Positions 11,598-21,277 of a stretch of DNA of 23,298 nt are shown one piece after another. A program made the translations under genes and the position numbers. Each line of letters opens with the position of its first letter. The first letter of the stretch is position 1. The notes beneath the pieces are model-generated. The model saw nothing but the letters and a program-made list of their open reading frames with translations, ran no database searches and was not told the origin of the DNA. The DNA lies in assembly GCA_963728295.1 (NCBI GenBank), contig CAVSKB010000020.1, positions 1-23,298 of the forward strand. The letters are read 5' to 3'. Source of the DNA: DATJKD01 sp963728295. Its GTDB lineage: Bacteria > Pseudomonadota > Gammaproteobacteria > Steroidobacterales > Steroidobacteraceae.

Positions 11598-12489
11598 ATG
11601 AACGCAAAGCCTCGGCTCTTCGAGCAGGTGCGCAACCGATTGCGCACCCTTCACTATAGCTACCGAACAGAGCAGCAGTACCTCGGCTGGGTCCGCCGAT
11701 TCGTCCTCTTTCACCATAAGCGGCATCCGGCGGAGCTGGGCGCGCCGGAAGTAGAGGCGTTTCTCAGCCATTTGGCGGTCGATCGGAAGGTGTCGGCGCC
11801 CACCCAGAACCAGGCGCTGGCCGCGATCCTGTTCATGTACCGGCATCTGCCCGTCGTCCTGACGGCACTGAGGTCAGAGGCTGTGCTCGGGCACCTGCGC
11901 GGCGACTATTGGCTCATCGCCAGCTTGCTGTATGGCACTGGTCTGCGGCTCTCGAGCCTGCGACTGCGCATCAAGGACATCGAGTTCGAATATCGTCAGA
12001 TCGTCGTGCGGGACGGTAAGGGGTCCAAGGACCGCGTAACGATGCTTCCCGAGGGCCTGATGGCGCCGCTTCGCGAACACCTCGCCCGCGTCGAGCAGCG
12101 GCATCGCGTCGCAGTGCAGAACGGACACGGGGGCGTCGAACTGCCGAGCGCGATCGAGCGAAAGTATCCAAACGCGTATCTGGCGTGGGGCTGGCAGTAC
12201 GTCTTCCCGGCACGTTCGCCGTCGCGTGACCCGAGAACTGGTACCTGGCGTCGACACCACATTCTCGAGAGCACTGTACAGCGCCAGATCGCGTCGGCGG
12301 TCCGCACTGCGGGAATCGCCAAGCCAGCCTCGTGTCACACATTCCGCCACTGCTTCGCGACGCATCTACTCGAGCGTGGCTACGACATACGCACGGTGCA
12401 GGAGCTGCTGGGGCACAAGGACTTGTCGACTACCCAACACGCACGTCATGCGCAAGGGCGCGGGAGCGGTCCGCAGTCCCTTGGACTGA
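11598..12489 (+). pseudogene. intI: Integron integrase IntI, inactivated
   Basis: The protein is clearly IntI: LRTLHYSYRTEQQYLGWVRR, EVEAFLSHLA, LLYGTGLRL (catalytic Arg), REGKGSKDR-like VRDGKGSKDR, the IntI-specific extra region (ERKYPNAYLAWGWQYVF, RRHHILESTVQRQI), HTFRHCFATHLLERGYDIRT and LLGHKDLSTT. After STTQ the expected IYTH is gone: CAACACG at 12435-12441 stands where CAA-ATC-TAC-ACG is expected, a 5-base deletion that removes the catalytic Tyr and shifts frame. The original end (THVMRKGAGAVRSPLD) is legible in the next frame up to 12489. Further lesions are about 20 residues missing between FMYR and LPVVLT, scrambled codons after VVLT, and a residue lost after GLRL. The open frame has 304 codons, against about 320-340 for intact relatives. 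Recombination activity is very unlikely. Confidence 0.93.
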
Positions 12490-12530
12490 CCACCGAGCGT
12501 TCGGATCGCTAGAATACGCTCGAGCACGCC

Positions 12531-13133
12531 ATGAAAGTCCTGACCTCAAACGACGGCCGCACCCGCTGCCCCTGGTCGAATTCGGGGCTGAGCGAGGCAT
12601 ACGTCCGCTACCACGACGAGGAGTGGGGCGTCCCGGTGCGCGACGATCGCACGCAGTTCGAGTTCCTGATCCTCGAGGGCGCACAGGCGGGGTTGAGCTG
12701 GTCGACGATCCTGAACAAGCGTGCGGGCTATCGCGAGGCATTCGCGGAGTTCGATCCCGAGCGCGTCGCGCGTTTCAACAAGCGCACGGTCGAGCGACTG
12801 ATGAAGTTCCCGGGCATCGTCCGCAACCGGCTCAAGATCGAATCCGCGATCACGAACGCGCGCTGCGTGCTCGCCGTGCAGGACGAGCTCGGGGGTTTCG
12901 CGAAATACCTCTGGTCCTTCGTAAAGGACAAGCCGATCGTCAATAAGCCCTCGTCGATCAAACAGGTACCCGCGACCAGCCGGGAATCGGACGCGCTCAG
13001 CAAGGATCTCAAGCGCCGCGGCTTCAAGTTCGTCGGCAGCACGATCATCTACGCGCACATGCAGGCGACCGGCCTGGTCAACGACCACGTCCGGACCTGC
13101 TTCCGGTACCAGGAGACGGCGCGCCTCCGGTGA
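12531..13133 (+). CDS. tag: DNA-3-methyladenine glycosylase I
   Basis: This enzyme removes 3-methyladenine from alkylated DNA, starting base-excision repair. The 200-residue protein has the Tag pattern RCPWSNSGLSEAYVRYHDEE, WGVPVRDD, then LEGAQAGLSWSTILNKR. By alignment with what is known of E. coli Tag, the zinc ligands are Cys13, His28, His186 and Cys190 (in DHVRTC), and Glu49 and Trp57 line the base pocket; all are present. The length is slightly above the usual 190. It starts 41 bases after the intI stop, on the same strand, and converges on rlmJ with a 56-base gap. It marks the beginning of the stable chromosomal flank of the integron. Confidence 0.95.
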   Translation: MKVLTSNDGRTRCPWSNSGLSEAYVRYHDEEWGVPVRDDRTQFEFLILEGAQAGLSWSTILNKRAGYREAFAEFDPERVARFNKRTVERLMKFPGIVRNRLKIESAITNARCVLAVQDELGGFAKYLWSFVKDKPIVNKPSSIKQVPATSRESDALSKDLKRRGFKFVGSTIIYAHMQATGLVNDHVRTCFRYQETARLR

Positions 13134-13189
13134 CCCGCCGCTGCGCGATTCGATAGCGCGCGCTGCGGCGATGGCGGTCTTTGCCGCGG

Positions 13190-14042
13190 CTACTCCGGCA
13201 CCAGCCACTCCACCCGCGTGCCGCCGGCGCCGTCGGGCGCAAGCAGCGCATGAAGCTGCGGCAGCAGTTGCGCGAGCGCCAGGTCGAGCTGCCACGGCGG
13301 ATTGACGATCGCGAGCCCGCAGCCCTGCATGCCGACCGCGCTGTCGGGCGGCAGCACGGAGAGTTGCGCGTCGAGGATGCGGCGGATTCCCGATTCGCGG
13401 AGCTCGCGATGGAACCGCAGGCTCCCCGCGCGCTCGCTCTGCGGGTACCAGACGCAGTACATGCCGGTGGGCCACCGTTCGTGTCCGGAAATCAGGGCCC
13501 GGATTACGCGCATCGAACTCGGCTTCGGCCTCGTACGGTGGGTCGATCAGCACGAGCCCGCGCCGCTCGGCGGGTGGGAGCTGGCCCTTGAGCGCTGCAT
13601 ACCCGTCCTGCTCCAGCACGGTGACGCGGCGCGCCCGGCCGATCGACTCGCGCAGCGCGGCGGCTTCGGCCGGATGATTCTCGACGAGCACCAGTCGGTC
13701 GGTGGGCCGGCGCAGCAGCTCGACGATGAGCGGCGAGCCGGGATACGCCGTGATCGGACTGCGCTCGGGACCGGCGCTGCGCCGGACGAGGTCGACGTAG
13801 GCGGCCACCTCTGCGGGCAGACTCGCAGCCGGCGCCTTGAGCAGCCGACCGATGCCGCCGAGGTACTCGCCGCTGCGTTGGGGCTGCGCGTGGCTCAGGT
13901 CATAGCGGCCGCGCCCGGCGTGGGTGTCGAGGTACATGAACGGCGCGGGCTTCGCCTTCAGATGCTCGATCAGCATCGACAGGACGACATGCTTGACCAC
14001 GTCCGCGTAGTTGCCGGCGTGGAACGCGTGGCGATAGTTCAC
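13190..14042 (-). pseudogene. rlmJ: 23S rRNA (adenine(2030)-N6)-methyltransferase, one frameshift
   Basis: RlmJ methylates A2030 of 23S rRNA using SAM. From GTG at 14042 the product reads NYRHAFHAGNYADVVKHVVL, LDTHAGRGRYDL, YPGSPLIVELL and LVLIDPPYEAEAEFD, including the DPPY catalytic motif. Near 13511 the frame breaks. GATGCGCGTAATC should probably be GATCGCGTAATC, since the next frame continues RVIRALISGHERWPTGMYCV and WYPQ, then the family C-terminus (GCGLAIVNPPWQLD...TRVEWLVPE). The total (853 bases) fits one inserted base in a 283-residue gene. Since rlmJ is a conserved housekeeping gene and the two halves are otherwise well preserved, a sequencing error is at least as likely as a real mutation. 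Confidence 0.92.
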
Positions 14043-14169
14043 GTTGCATTATTACAACGAAGACAAATTTCTGTCTCGCCTGGGGTAGGCTCCGCGAATC
14101 CGGTGAGACGCGTCCACGCCCGCATCGGGCACGGCAGCGCCGGCCTAAACATCATGGAGGGGATTCAAA

Positions 14170-16269
14170 ATGGTCAGGGGATTTCGTATTGCCGCGGTCT
14201 GTGCGGCGCTGTCTCTATTCGTGGGAACGACGGCCACGTTGGCCGCGCCGACTCCCGAGGCACCGGATCCGGTGCTGAACGCGGTGAAGAATGGGCCGCA
14301 CGCCAAGATTGGTCCTTGGCTGAGCAATCTCTATGCGGAGTACCAGCAAGCGGCTGGCAAGGGCGTAACGGCCAAGGCCTTCAAGTCGAAGAACAAGGCG
14401 CTGCGCTCGGCGAAGGGAATGGTCAGCATCGATGCGTACGCGAACGACGCGGCGCAGCTCAACCGCTCGTTGAAGGCGCTTGGTGCGACCAAGGTCAAGG
14501 CGCGTGGGCCACTGGTGTCTGCGCGGGTGCCGGTGAAGGCGCTGGGCCAGATCGCGGCGCTGACGTCGCTGCGCTCGGCGCGGCCGGTGCTCGCGGTGGT
14601 CGATGCGCTGCCGCCGACGGCGATCACGCAGGGTGACGTGTCGCTGAACGGTCCGCAGGCGCGCGCCGCGAACGGCGTCGACGGCTCGGGTCTCACGGTC
14701 GGGACGCTGTCCGACAGCATGAACTGCAATCCGCCGCCCTTCCAGCCGGGGGCGCGGAACACGTCGTTCGCCCAGGACATCGCGAGTGGCGAGCTGCCTG
14801 CGAACACGACGATCCTCGACAACGGTGCCTGCCCGGGCAGCGACGAGGGCCGGGGCATGTCGCAGCTGGTTCATGACGTGGCGCCCGGGGCGGGGATCGC
14901 GTTCCACACTGCGTTCAACAGCGAGTTCGACTTCGCCGAAGGCATCATCGAGCTCGCGGATGCGGGCGCGGACGTGATCGTCGACGACGTGCGCTATTTC
15001 GCCGAGCCCTTCTTCATGGACGGCATGATCGCGCAGGCGGTCGACATCGTCGCGGCCCGCGGCGTGCCGTACTACTCGTCGGCAGGCAACCAGGCACGCA
15101 ACTCCTACGAGCATGACTTCAACGGCGTCAATTGCTTCGTGAAGCTGAAAGGCAAGCCGGTGACGCGTCGTTTCCACAGTTTTGGCGCGACTCCGAGCTG
15201 CTCGACGATCATGCAGCCCGTGTTCCTGCAGCCCGATGCGGATGCGGGCTTCACGATCTTCAGCTTCCAGTGGGATCAACCGCACCTGACGGCGACGACC
15301 TACGCGCGGCTGAAGGCCGGCCAGAGCCCATCGCTGGCGGTCGGCGCCCAGAGCGATCTCGACATCGTGTTCTTCGACTTCAAGGGACACCTCATCCGCA
15401 ACTGCCCGCCGGGCGTGGCGACCGGGATCACCTGTCAGATCACTGGTGATCCGAACATCGGCGGCGATGCGGTTGATGTCTCGGCGCTCTTCTACTCTGG
15501 GCCGCCGAAGACCGCACAGCTCTTCTTCGTCGCCTTCGTGCTGAACGACGGGCCGGATCCGGGCGTCGTCAAGTACTCCTGGTTCGACAACCAGGGTGTG
15601 TTCGGCGTGCTCAACTTCGCGACGAACAGCGGCACCTCGTTCGGCCACTCGAACGCCGCGGGCAACCAGGCGATCGGCGCGGCCTCGTGGTATGTCACGG
15701 TGCCGTTCAGCACGAGCGGCGAGGTTCCGCCGAACGACACGCAGACCCCGGCCATCGACCTGAGCCCGTGCGCTCCCGCGTGCCTGAACGACTTCTCGTC
15801 GGCGGGCGGCATCCCGATCTATTTCGATCGGTTCGGCGCACGCCTCGGCACGCCGCAGGTCCGCCAGGTGCCCAGCGTGACGGGGCCGGACGGTGGCAAC
15901 ACCACGTTCTTCCTCTCCGACTCGAGCTACGACGATGACGACGGCGACGGGCTCAACAGCCCCTTCAGCACGTTTATCAGCGGGCTCGACAATCCTCTGG
16001 ACGAGTACCCGAACTTCTTCGGCACCTCGGCTTCGGCGCCGCACGTCGCGGCGGTTGCGGCGCTGATGCTGGACAAGAACCCGGGTCTGACGGTTGAGCA
16101 GATTCGCACGACGCTGCAGCAGACGGCGCGTCCGATCTCGCTGCGCTTCACGTCGGACCGTCCGACGATCACCTTCCCGATCGAGGACATCGGCCCCGGT
16201 GGCGTGAGCTTCGATGCGGGCCACGGCCTGGTCGACGCGGCCGCCGCACTCGGAGCGATCGGCGACTGA
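14170..16269 (+). CDS. Secreted subtilase-like (S8) protease with Glu in the His position
   Basis: The 699-residue protein has a signal peptide (MVRGFRIAAVCAALSLFVGT, cleaved near LAAP), a prodomain-like region up to about residue 150, and a subtilase core. Asp182 (TVGTLSDSMN), Asn307 (YYSSAGNQA) and Ser620 (FFGTSASAPH) correspond to the Asp, oxyanion Asn and Ser of subtilisins. The HGTH block is absent; its place is taken by DEGRGMSQLVHDVAPGA (residues 225-241), so the base would be Glu226, recalling sedolisins. I have seen this D/E/S arrangement in uncharacterised secreted bacterial subtilase-like proteins. Several cysteines suggest disulfides. GGAGGGG lies seven bases before ATG 14170. The gene is divergent from rlmJ and followed by a strong terminator. 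The substrate is unknown. Confidence 0.88.
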   Translation: MVRGFRIAAVCAALSLFVGTTATLAAPTPEAPDPVLNAVKNGPHAKIGPWLSNLYAEYQQAAGKGVTAKAFKSKNKALRSAKGMVSIDAYANDAAQLNRSLKALGATKVKARGPLVSARVPVKALGQIAALTSLRSARPVLAVVDALPPTAITQGDVSLNGPQARAANGVDGSGLTVGTLSDSMNCNPPPFQPGARNTSFAQDIASGELPANTTILDNGACPGSDEGRGMSQLVHDVAPGAGIAFHTAFNSEFDFAEGIIELADAGADVIVDDVRYFAEPFFMDGMIAQAVDIVAARGVPYYSSAGNQARNSYEHDFNGVNCFVKLKGKPVTRRFHSFGATPSCSTIMQPVFLQPDADAGFTIFSFQWDQPHLTATTYARLKAGQSPSLAVGAQSDLDIVFFDFKGHLIRNCPPGVATGITCQITGDPNIGGDAVDVSALFYSGPPKTAQLFFVAFVLNDGPDPGVVKYSWFDNQGVFGVLNFATNSGTSFGHSNAAGNQAIGAASWYVTVPFSTSGEVPPNDTQTPAIDLSPCAPACLNDFSSAGGIPIYFDRFGARLGTPQVRQVPSVTGPDGGNTTFFLSDSSYDDDDGDGLNSPFSTFISGLDNPLDEYPNFFGTSASAPHVAAVAALMLDKNPGLTVEQIRTTLQQTARPISLRFTSDRPTITFPIEDIGPGGVSFDAGHGLVDAAAALGAIGD

Positions 16270-16295
16270 CGCGCGACGTCGCTTCTGCGACCATG

Positions 16296-16326
16296 GAGCC
16301 CGGCCTCGTGCCGGGCTCTTTTTTTT
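16296..16326 (+). terminator. Rho-independent terminator after the protease gene
   Basis: A perfect 9-bp stem GAGCCCGGC/GCCGGGCTC with a 5-base loop is followed directly by eight T residues, 27 bases after the stop codon at 16269. Confidence 0.93.
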
Positions 16327-16338
16327 GCGGAGGTAGAC

Positions 16339-16785
16339 GTGGGGATTAGACCGATCAGGGGGCCAAACGCATGCCGCATCACGGCGCTCGCGCTCGCACT
16401 TGCGGCGTGCGCGCCGATGAGCCGAGAGCAGGCCGAGGCGCCGGCCGATCGCGACTCGCGCCGCGAAACGGAGGCCGCGAACGACGCGGCCGGGAGTCAG
16501 GCCATGCAACCGATGCTCGATCAGATCCGCGCCGACGCCGCGCAGCGCGCCGGTGTCACGCCCGACAAGGTGAAGATCCTGGCTGTGGAGGCCGTCACCT
16601 GGGCGGACGGGTCGCTCGGGTGTCCAGAGCCGGGGATGATGTACACGCAGGCGCTGGTGCGCGGTTACCGGATCGGCGTCGATGCCGCGGGCACGACGCT
16701 CGTCTATCACGCCGGCTCGCAGAACACGTTCGTGCACTGCCCGCCCGAACGCGCGCAACCGCCGTCGCCCATGGATCCGACCTGA
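16339..16785 (+). CDS. Putative lipoprotein of unknown function
   Basis: The 148-residue protein starts at GTG 16339, four bases after a strong GGAGGT. It has a basic N-terminus (GIRPIRGPNACRITALALAL) and the lipobox LAAC, so Cys24 should be lipidated. The mature part contains DKVKILAVEAVTWADGSLGC and EPGMMYTQALVRGYRIGVDA, with a later Cys in TFVHCPPE, probably disulfide-bonded to the first. I recall this VTWxDGSLGCPxPGMxYTQ pattern in many bacterial lipoproteins without known role. It follows the protease terminator closely, so it is transcribed separately or by read-through. Confidence 0.85.
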   Translation: MGIRPIRGPNACRITALALALAACAPMSREQAEAPADRDSRRETEAANDAAGSQAMQPMLDQIRADAAQRAGVTPDKVKILAVEAVTWADGSLGCPEPGMMYTQALVRGYRIGVDAAGTTLVYHAGSQNTFVHCPPERAQPPSPMDPT

Positions 16786-16854
16786 TCGCGCTACTGGCGA
16801 TCCGCGCACGCGCTTGCGCGTGGCGGAGTCCTCGTTCGAAACGATCAAAGAGAA

Positions 16855-16880
16855 CGCCCCGGGGATTTCTCCCCGGGGCG
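16855..16880. terminator. Stem-loop between convergent genes
   Basis: CGCCCCGGGG and CCCCGGGGCG form a perfect 10-bp stem with a 6-base loop, between the ends of the convergent lipoprotein and protease genes. A poor T-tract follows on either strand, so termination is likely but not certain. Confidence 0.65.
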
Positions 16881-16912
16881 CTTGATCTCGACTGAATCGA
16901 GCCGCGGGACCT

Positions 16913-19900
16913 TTACGGGTCTACGCGGACGATGGTCGGATTGGGCAGGCCGGTAGCACCCGAATAGACGATCGAGCCCAGATACTTCGTGCCGGCCGTG
17001 AGGCCGCTGAAGCTCAGGTTGATCGTCCCGGTCGCCCCGGTGACCGCCGTTGCAGGCGCGGACACGGTCATGTTGCCCGCGGCCGTACTACCGAGCAGCC
17101 ACTTGAACAGCGTGAAGGTCGCGCTCGGCCCGTCCGTATCGAAGGGCGCCACAACAACCCTGTATGTGCCGGCCGCCGGGTCGCGCAGGTTGACGCTCTC
17201 GGCCGATGTCGAACCGCCGCTGGAACCCACCGACGTGCCTGCCGAATTGAACACGCACATGTCGAGGTCCGGGGCCGTCGGTGAACTCGTCGAACAACGA
17301 AACCGCGCGTGGGTCGTGCCCGCCGGGACATCCACCGTGTCGATGATCGCGTTCGGCGTAGTCAGGCTGCACGAGCTGTCGGTCGGGTCGTCCTGCGCCG
17401 TCGCGGTTCGAGTAGTCGCCGGCACGAGGCCGCGGGCGTGCCGCGGTGAACGGACCGTCGAACCCGAACTTGACGTTGTACGAGATGGGGCCGCCGGTGC
17501 TGGACACCTCTGCAGGTGCCGACAGCGGGAGCGGCCGGACGACGACCGGGATGCGTACGACATGCCCAGCACCGTCGGCCCAGGTCAGCTGGCCGCCGGT
17601 ATAGGCGTTGAGCGTTGCCGAGGTCCGCTGGAACGTCACCTCGAACGATCCGGTCTGACCCGGGCTCAGCGTGAGCGAGGAGGGTATGACCGTAGTTGTG
17701 AATCCGGCCATGCCCAAGAGGCTCGCGTTGTACGTCGCCGCGATGCTGCCGACGTTGGTTACCCTACGCTTTACCGTCTGCGAATTGACCAGATCGCCGA
17801 TTGCGATCGATGCGACGTTGATGTTGCTCGGGTCGAGCGAGAAGCCAGCTCCCTGCAGCGCGCTGCAGGTCGCGGGGCCGACTGCGGCCGTCGTGCCGCA
17901 AAGGAAGGCCAGCCAGTCATTGAAGCCGTGGTTGTACACCAGGCCCGGATCCGCTGCGCTGTTCGGACGGACGTGTCCGGCACCCTGGCGGAAGATCACC
18001 AGCGGATTCGTGTTCGGTCCGTCGAGGATGTCGGAGGCCGAGGTCATGAGCGCCGATTTGATCATCATCGGCGTCCAGCTCGGGTGAAGGTCCATCAGCA
18101 GCGCCGCGAGACCCGCCACGTGCGGGCTCGACATCGAGGTGCCGCTGACCATGTTGAAGTCCAGACCGGCGAAGGCTGGCGAATATGCCGCGAGGATGTC
18201 CTGGCCTGGCGCGATCACGTCGGGCTTGAGCAGATCGCCGCCGCCTGCAGTGAGCGGGCCGCGCGACGAAAAGGCTGCCGTCAGCGGAGCCGGAACGTTG
18301 AACACGAGCGCCGAGGCATTGATCCTCGCAGTCGCCCCTGCCGTTGCAGCATAAGCCTTGATGGCTGCGCGATCCGTATCCGCGAGATGGACGGTTGGGA
18401 TCACGTGGAAATCGGCGTTCAGCGAATTGGGCGTGACGTTGAGCAGGAGCGTGCCGACACCGCCCGCGGCCCTGACCGCGTCGCTCTTCGCGACGCGAGC
18501 GTTGACGCCTCGATCGCAGACAACGATCTTGCCTGCGACCTTGGCGGGATCGAGCACCGGCGTCGGCGTCGAAGCACCGCCGAGAGTCACCATGTCGAGC
18601 GCCGTAAAGCAGAGCGCGACCGCCGCCGGATCGGCGCCGGGCAGACCCGCCGCCGTCGAGTCGATCAGCGGGGCAGGGCCAACCGGCGAGGCAATGGAGG
18701 CACCTTGGTACGTCACGCCGTTTCCGAGCGTGACCGAACCGATGCCGCTGCGGTTGTGTGTGCCCGCCGCCACCGTGGTGATCCAGGGGCTCGGGTGCGC
18801 AACCGTGCCCACTGTCGGGCCGCTGTTACCCGCGGAGGCGGCGACGAACACGCCGGCGTCGGCGGCGAACAGGAAGGCGATTTCCACCCCGTCGGCGAAG
18901 TTGGTCGTCGTGCCGCTGACAGAGTAGTTGATGACGTCGACGCCGTCGGCTACCGCTGTGTCGATCGCCGCGAGGAGGTCGACGCCGGATCCGCTGGCCG
19001 TTGCCGTGTCCACCGTGGACCACAACGCCTTGTACGCCGCAATCCGTGCGCGCGGCGCGAGGCCGCTCACCCTTCCAAGCGGATCGCCGGGTCCGGTGAC
19101 ATCCACGCTGTGATTGCCGCCCGCGGTCGACGCGGTGTGCGTGCCGTGGCCGTTGTAGTCGCGGACCGAGGCGAATTCCCAGGGCCGTGTCGCGTTGACG
19201 CCCGCGTCGCCCCCCTGGCCCGCGTTGAAATGCTGTGCGCCGATCAGCTTCTGGTTGCAGAGCGACGCGTTGAATGCCTCGCCCGGGGTGCACTTGCCGT
19301 GCCAGCCCGCGATCTGCTGGTAGGCCAGCTTGCCGTCCTTGGTCGCGTTGCCGTTGGCGCCGGTGCGGTCGGAGAAGCTGAGGCTCTCCGGCCAGACTCC
19401 CGAGTCGATGACGCCGATGATGATGTTCTCGCCCGCGCTTGCGGTACCGCCGAGCTGGTCCCACAGACCACCCGGCGCATCGAGCCCGAGGAAGGTCGGC
19501 GTGTTCGAGGTGTCCACCTCGTAGATCTGGTCCTTCTCCACCGACAGCACGCCCGGCATGGTGCGGATCTCTTCCGCCTGCGCTTCGGTCAGTTCCGCTG
19601 CGAAGCCGTTGAAGACGTAGCCGTAGCTGTACGCCTTCTTGCCACCGCCTGCCGCCGCGAGCACCGCGTCGTGACGACCCGTGAGGTAACCCATGTAATT
19701 GACGACCTTGGACGACGTCGGGTCGATCTTCTTGCCCGCAGCCGGTTTCGTCGCCGGGTAACCCTTGATGCCACCCTTGTAGGCCGTGACTGGCGACTCC
19801 GCGAGTCGCACGATGTAGAACTTGTTGGACGCGGCTTTCGCCGAACTCTTGCCGGCCTCCGCCGATGGCGCCGCGACGAGCGTCGCGCTCGGCACCGACA

Positions 19901-19961
19901 ATGCGGCCGCGGCCGATACCGCGATCGCGGTCAGCAGTGTGGTCAGTTTGCGTTTGGACAT
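16913..19961 (-). pseudogene. Large secreted subtilase (S8) with PPC-like C-terminal domain, one frameshift
   Basis: ATG 19961 (GGAGGGG upstream) opens a signal peptide (MSKRKLTTLLTAIAVSAAAA...). Next come an I9 propeptide (KFYIVRLAESPV ... FNGFAAELTEAQAEEI) and a subtilase core with Asp186 (GVIDSGVWPE), His272 (GHGTHTAS), Asn379 (ASAGNSGP) and Ser609 (SGTSMSSPH), and a PA-like insert before the Ser. An fn3-like segment follows (VKRRVTNVGSIAATYNASLL). Near 17440 the frame breaks in a CCC run. The next frame continues GLVPATTRTATAQDDPTDSS and a domain like bacterial pre-peptidase C-terminal (PPC) domains (PDLDMCVFNSAG, DPAAGTYRVVVAP). The interval (3049) fits one extra base in a 1015-residue gene. 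All catalytic residues precede the shift, so a protease lacking the last domain could still be made; a sequencing error is plausible. Confidence 0.9.
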
Positions 19962-20328
19962 GGTCCCCTCCGCAGGACGTTTTTTGAGATTCTCACGTCC
20001 GGCAGTCGACGAATCGCACGCGGCACCGGTGATGTGTCGCGATCGATCTACGCGCAGAGAGGAAATCGAGCGGGCGCCGCACTCCTGCAGCTCCGCTATG
20101 TCTCCCCTTTGGTAGCCCAGCTCTTTTGCTTCCCAGCGACCCAAGGGCTGTGATTTTTCGATCCCGCCTCGCGGCGGGTGTGCCCTTCGACTAATTGCCG
20201 TTGGCGCGCAAGCTACGCGAGCGTGCAGCTATTCGCAACATTTGAAACAACGGTCGCAGGCGCACGGCGGCCGCCAGCTCAATATGTAAAGTTGCACTGC
20301 GGCAGAGTAAACGCGCGCGGCGGCGCGG
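19962..20328. other. Intergenic region upstream of the large protease
   Basis: This 367-base gap lies before the protease start and after the hemF stop. It holds the GGAGGGG ribosome site (just above 19961) and a CCCGCC/GGCGGG stem-loop at 20163-20178 that is not followed by a T-tract on the hemF transcript strand. I see no gene, RNA or clear promoter boxes in it. Confidence 0.5.
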
Positions 20329-21255
20329 TCAGCGTTCGAGCTCGGCGAGCCAGTCGCGTGGTCGCAGATAATCACGCAGGCGCGCCTCCGGCGAACCCGG
20401 CTCCGGTGCGTACTCGTACTCCCATCGGGCGAGTGGCGGCAGCGACATCAGGATCGACTCGGCGCGCCCCCCCGACTGCAACCCGAAAAGCGTTCCGCGG
20501 TCGTAGACCAGGTTGAATTCGACATAGCGTCCGCGCCGGTAGAGCTGGAAGTCGCGCTCGCGCTCGCTGTGGGGCGTGTTCTTGCGGCGCTCGACGATCG
20601 GCAGGTAGGCGGGAAGATAGCTATCCCCGACGCTGCGCATGAACGCGAACGAACCCTCGAAGCCGGGCTCGTTCCAGTCGTCGAAGAAAAGCCCGCCGAC
20701 GCCGCGCGTCTCGTTGCGGTGCTTGATGTAGAAATACCGGTCGCACCAGTCCTTGCAGCGCGTATACACGTCGGCGCCGAACGGTTCGCACGCGGACCGG
20801 GCAGTGCGATGCCAGTGAAGCACGTCCTCGTCGCGCGGGTAATACGGTGTCAGGTCGAACCCGCCGCCGAACCACCACACCGCCTCATCGTGCGCCGCGT
20901 TCGCGACGATGAAGCGCACGTTGGCGTGCGAGGTCGGCACGTGCGGATTGCGCGGATGCACGACGAGCGACGCACCGATGGCTTCGAAGGAAGCGCCCGC
21001 CAGTTCCGGCCGCTGCACGGTGGCCGAGGCGGGAAGCTGTGCGCCGCGGACGTGTGAAAAGTTGATGCCCGCCTGCTCGAACACCGCCCCGTTGCGCAGC
21101 ACGCGCGTCTCGCCGCCGCCGCCCTCGGCGCGGTGCCAGGCGTCGCGGCGGAAACGTCCCGCGCCATCCGCGGCTTCGATCCCCGCGGTCAGGTCGTCGT
21201 GCAGGCGGCGCAGATACTTTGCGACGTCAGCGACAGATAATGCGTCGGTCGCCAT
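20329..21255 (-). CDS. hemF: Aerobic coproporphyrinogen III oxidase
   Basis: HemF converts coproporphyrinogen III to protoporphyrinogen IX with oxygen, late in haem synthesis, in the cytoplasm. The 308-residue product is of normal length and carries the family blocks GGGGETRVLRNGAVFEQAGI, NFSHVRG, VHPRNPHVPTSHANVRF, WWFGGGFDLTPYYP, DRYFYIKHRNETRGVGGLFF, YVEFNLVYDRGTLFGLQSGG and ESILMSLPP. Conserved His and Asp residues of the active site lie in these blocks. The next gene upstream on the same strand (PQQ dehydrogenase) ends 22 bases before this ATG, so the two may share a transcript. An oxygen-dependent HemF points to an aerobic organism. Confidence 0.97.
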   Translation of the reverse strand: MATDALSVADVAKYLRRLHDDLTAGIEAADGAGRFRRDAWHRAEGGGGETRVLRNGAVFEQAGINFSHVRGAQLPASATVQRPELAGASFEAIGASLVVHPRNPHVPTSHANVRFIVANAAHDEAVWWFGGGFDLTPYYPRDEDVLHWHRTARSACEPFGADVYTRCKDWCDRYFYIKHRNETRGVGGLFFDDWNEPGFEGSFAFMRSVGDSYLPAYLPIVERRKNTPHSERERDFQLYRRGRYVEFNLVYDRGTLFGLQSGGRAESILMSLPPLARWEYEYAPEPGSPEARLRDYLRPRDWLAELER

Positions 21256-21277
21256 CGATCAGAAGAATAGCAGGGGC

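Larger units (their letters stand above)
1402..12489 (-). mobile_element. Chromosomal integron: decayed intI plus cassette array
   Basis: The unit consists of an IntI-family recombinase gene on the plus strand, an attI core just upstream of it, and a row of cassettes extending leftwards, each with one or two short genes on the minus strand followed by an attC site. Every attC has the form RYYYAAC...GTTRRRY with paired inner arms. In all the sites I compared the right arm (plus-strand view) carries one extra unpaired base, which sets the attC direction as minus, the same as the genes. Stop codons of several genes lie inside the attC core. Two insertions interrupt the array: an IS3 element and an inverted-repeat-bounded 1.18 kb unit. 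The left limit is uncertain; an isolated ACCTAAC core at 11-17 may mean that it continues beyond the window. Confidence 0.93.

Noticed and set aside
12546..14042. A 498-residue frame extending rlmJ to 12546
   Set aside because: Past 13511 it is arginine- and alanine-rich with no RlmJ similarity and runs antisense over tag. The RlmJ C-terminus lies in another frame ending at 13190.
14215..16848. An 877-residue minus-strand frame over the protease
   Set aside because: It is an arginine-rich antisense shadow of a GC-rich gene with periodic codon use. The plus strand has signal peptide, active-site motifs, ribosome site and terminator.
16989..20153. A 1054-residue plus-strand frame over the large subtilase
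   Set aside because: It is an antisense shadow. The minus strand contains all subtilase motifs and the proper start.
20163..20178. CCCGCC/GGCGGG stem-loop considered as the hemF terminator
   Set aside because: No T-tract follows it on the transcript strand, so the call was not made.
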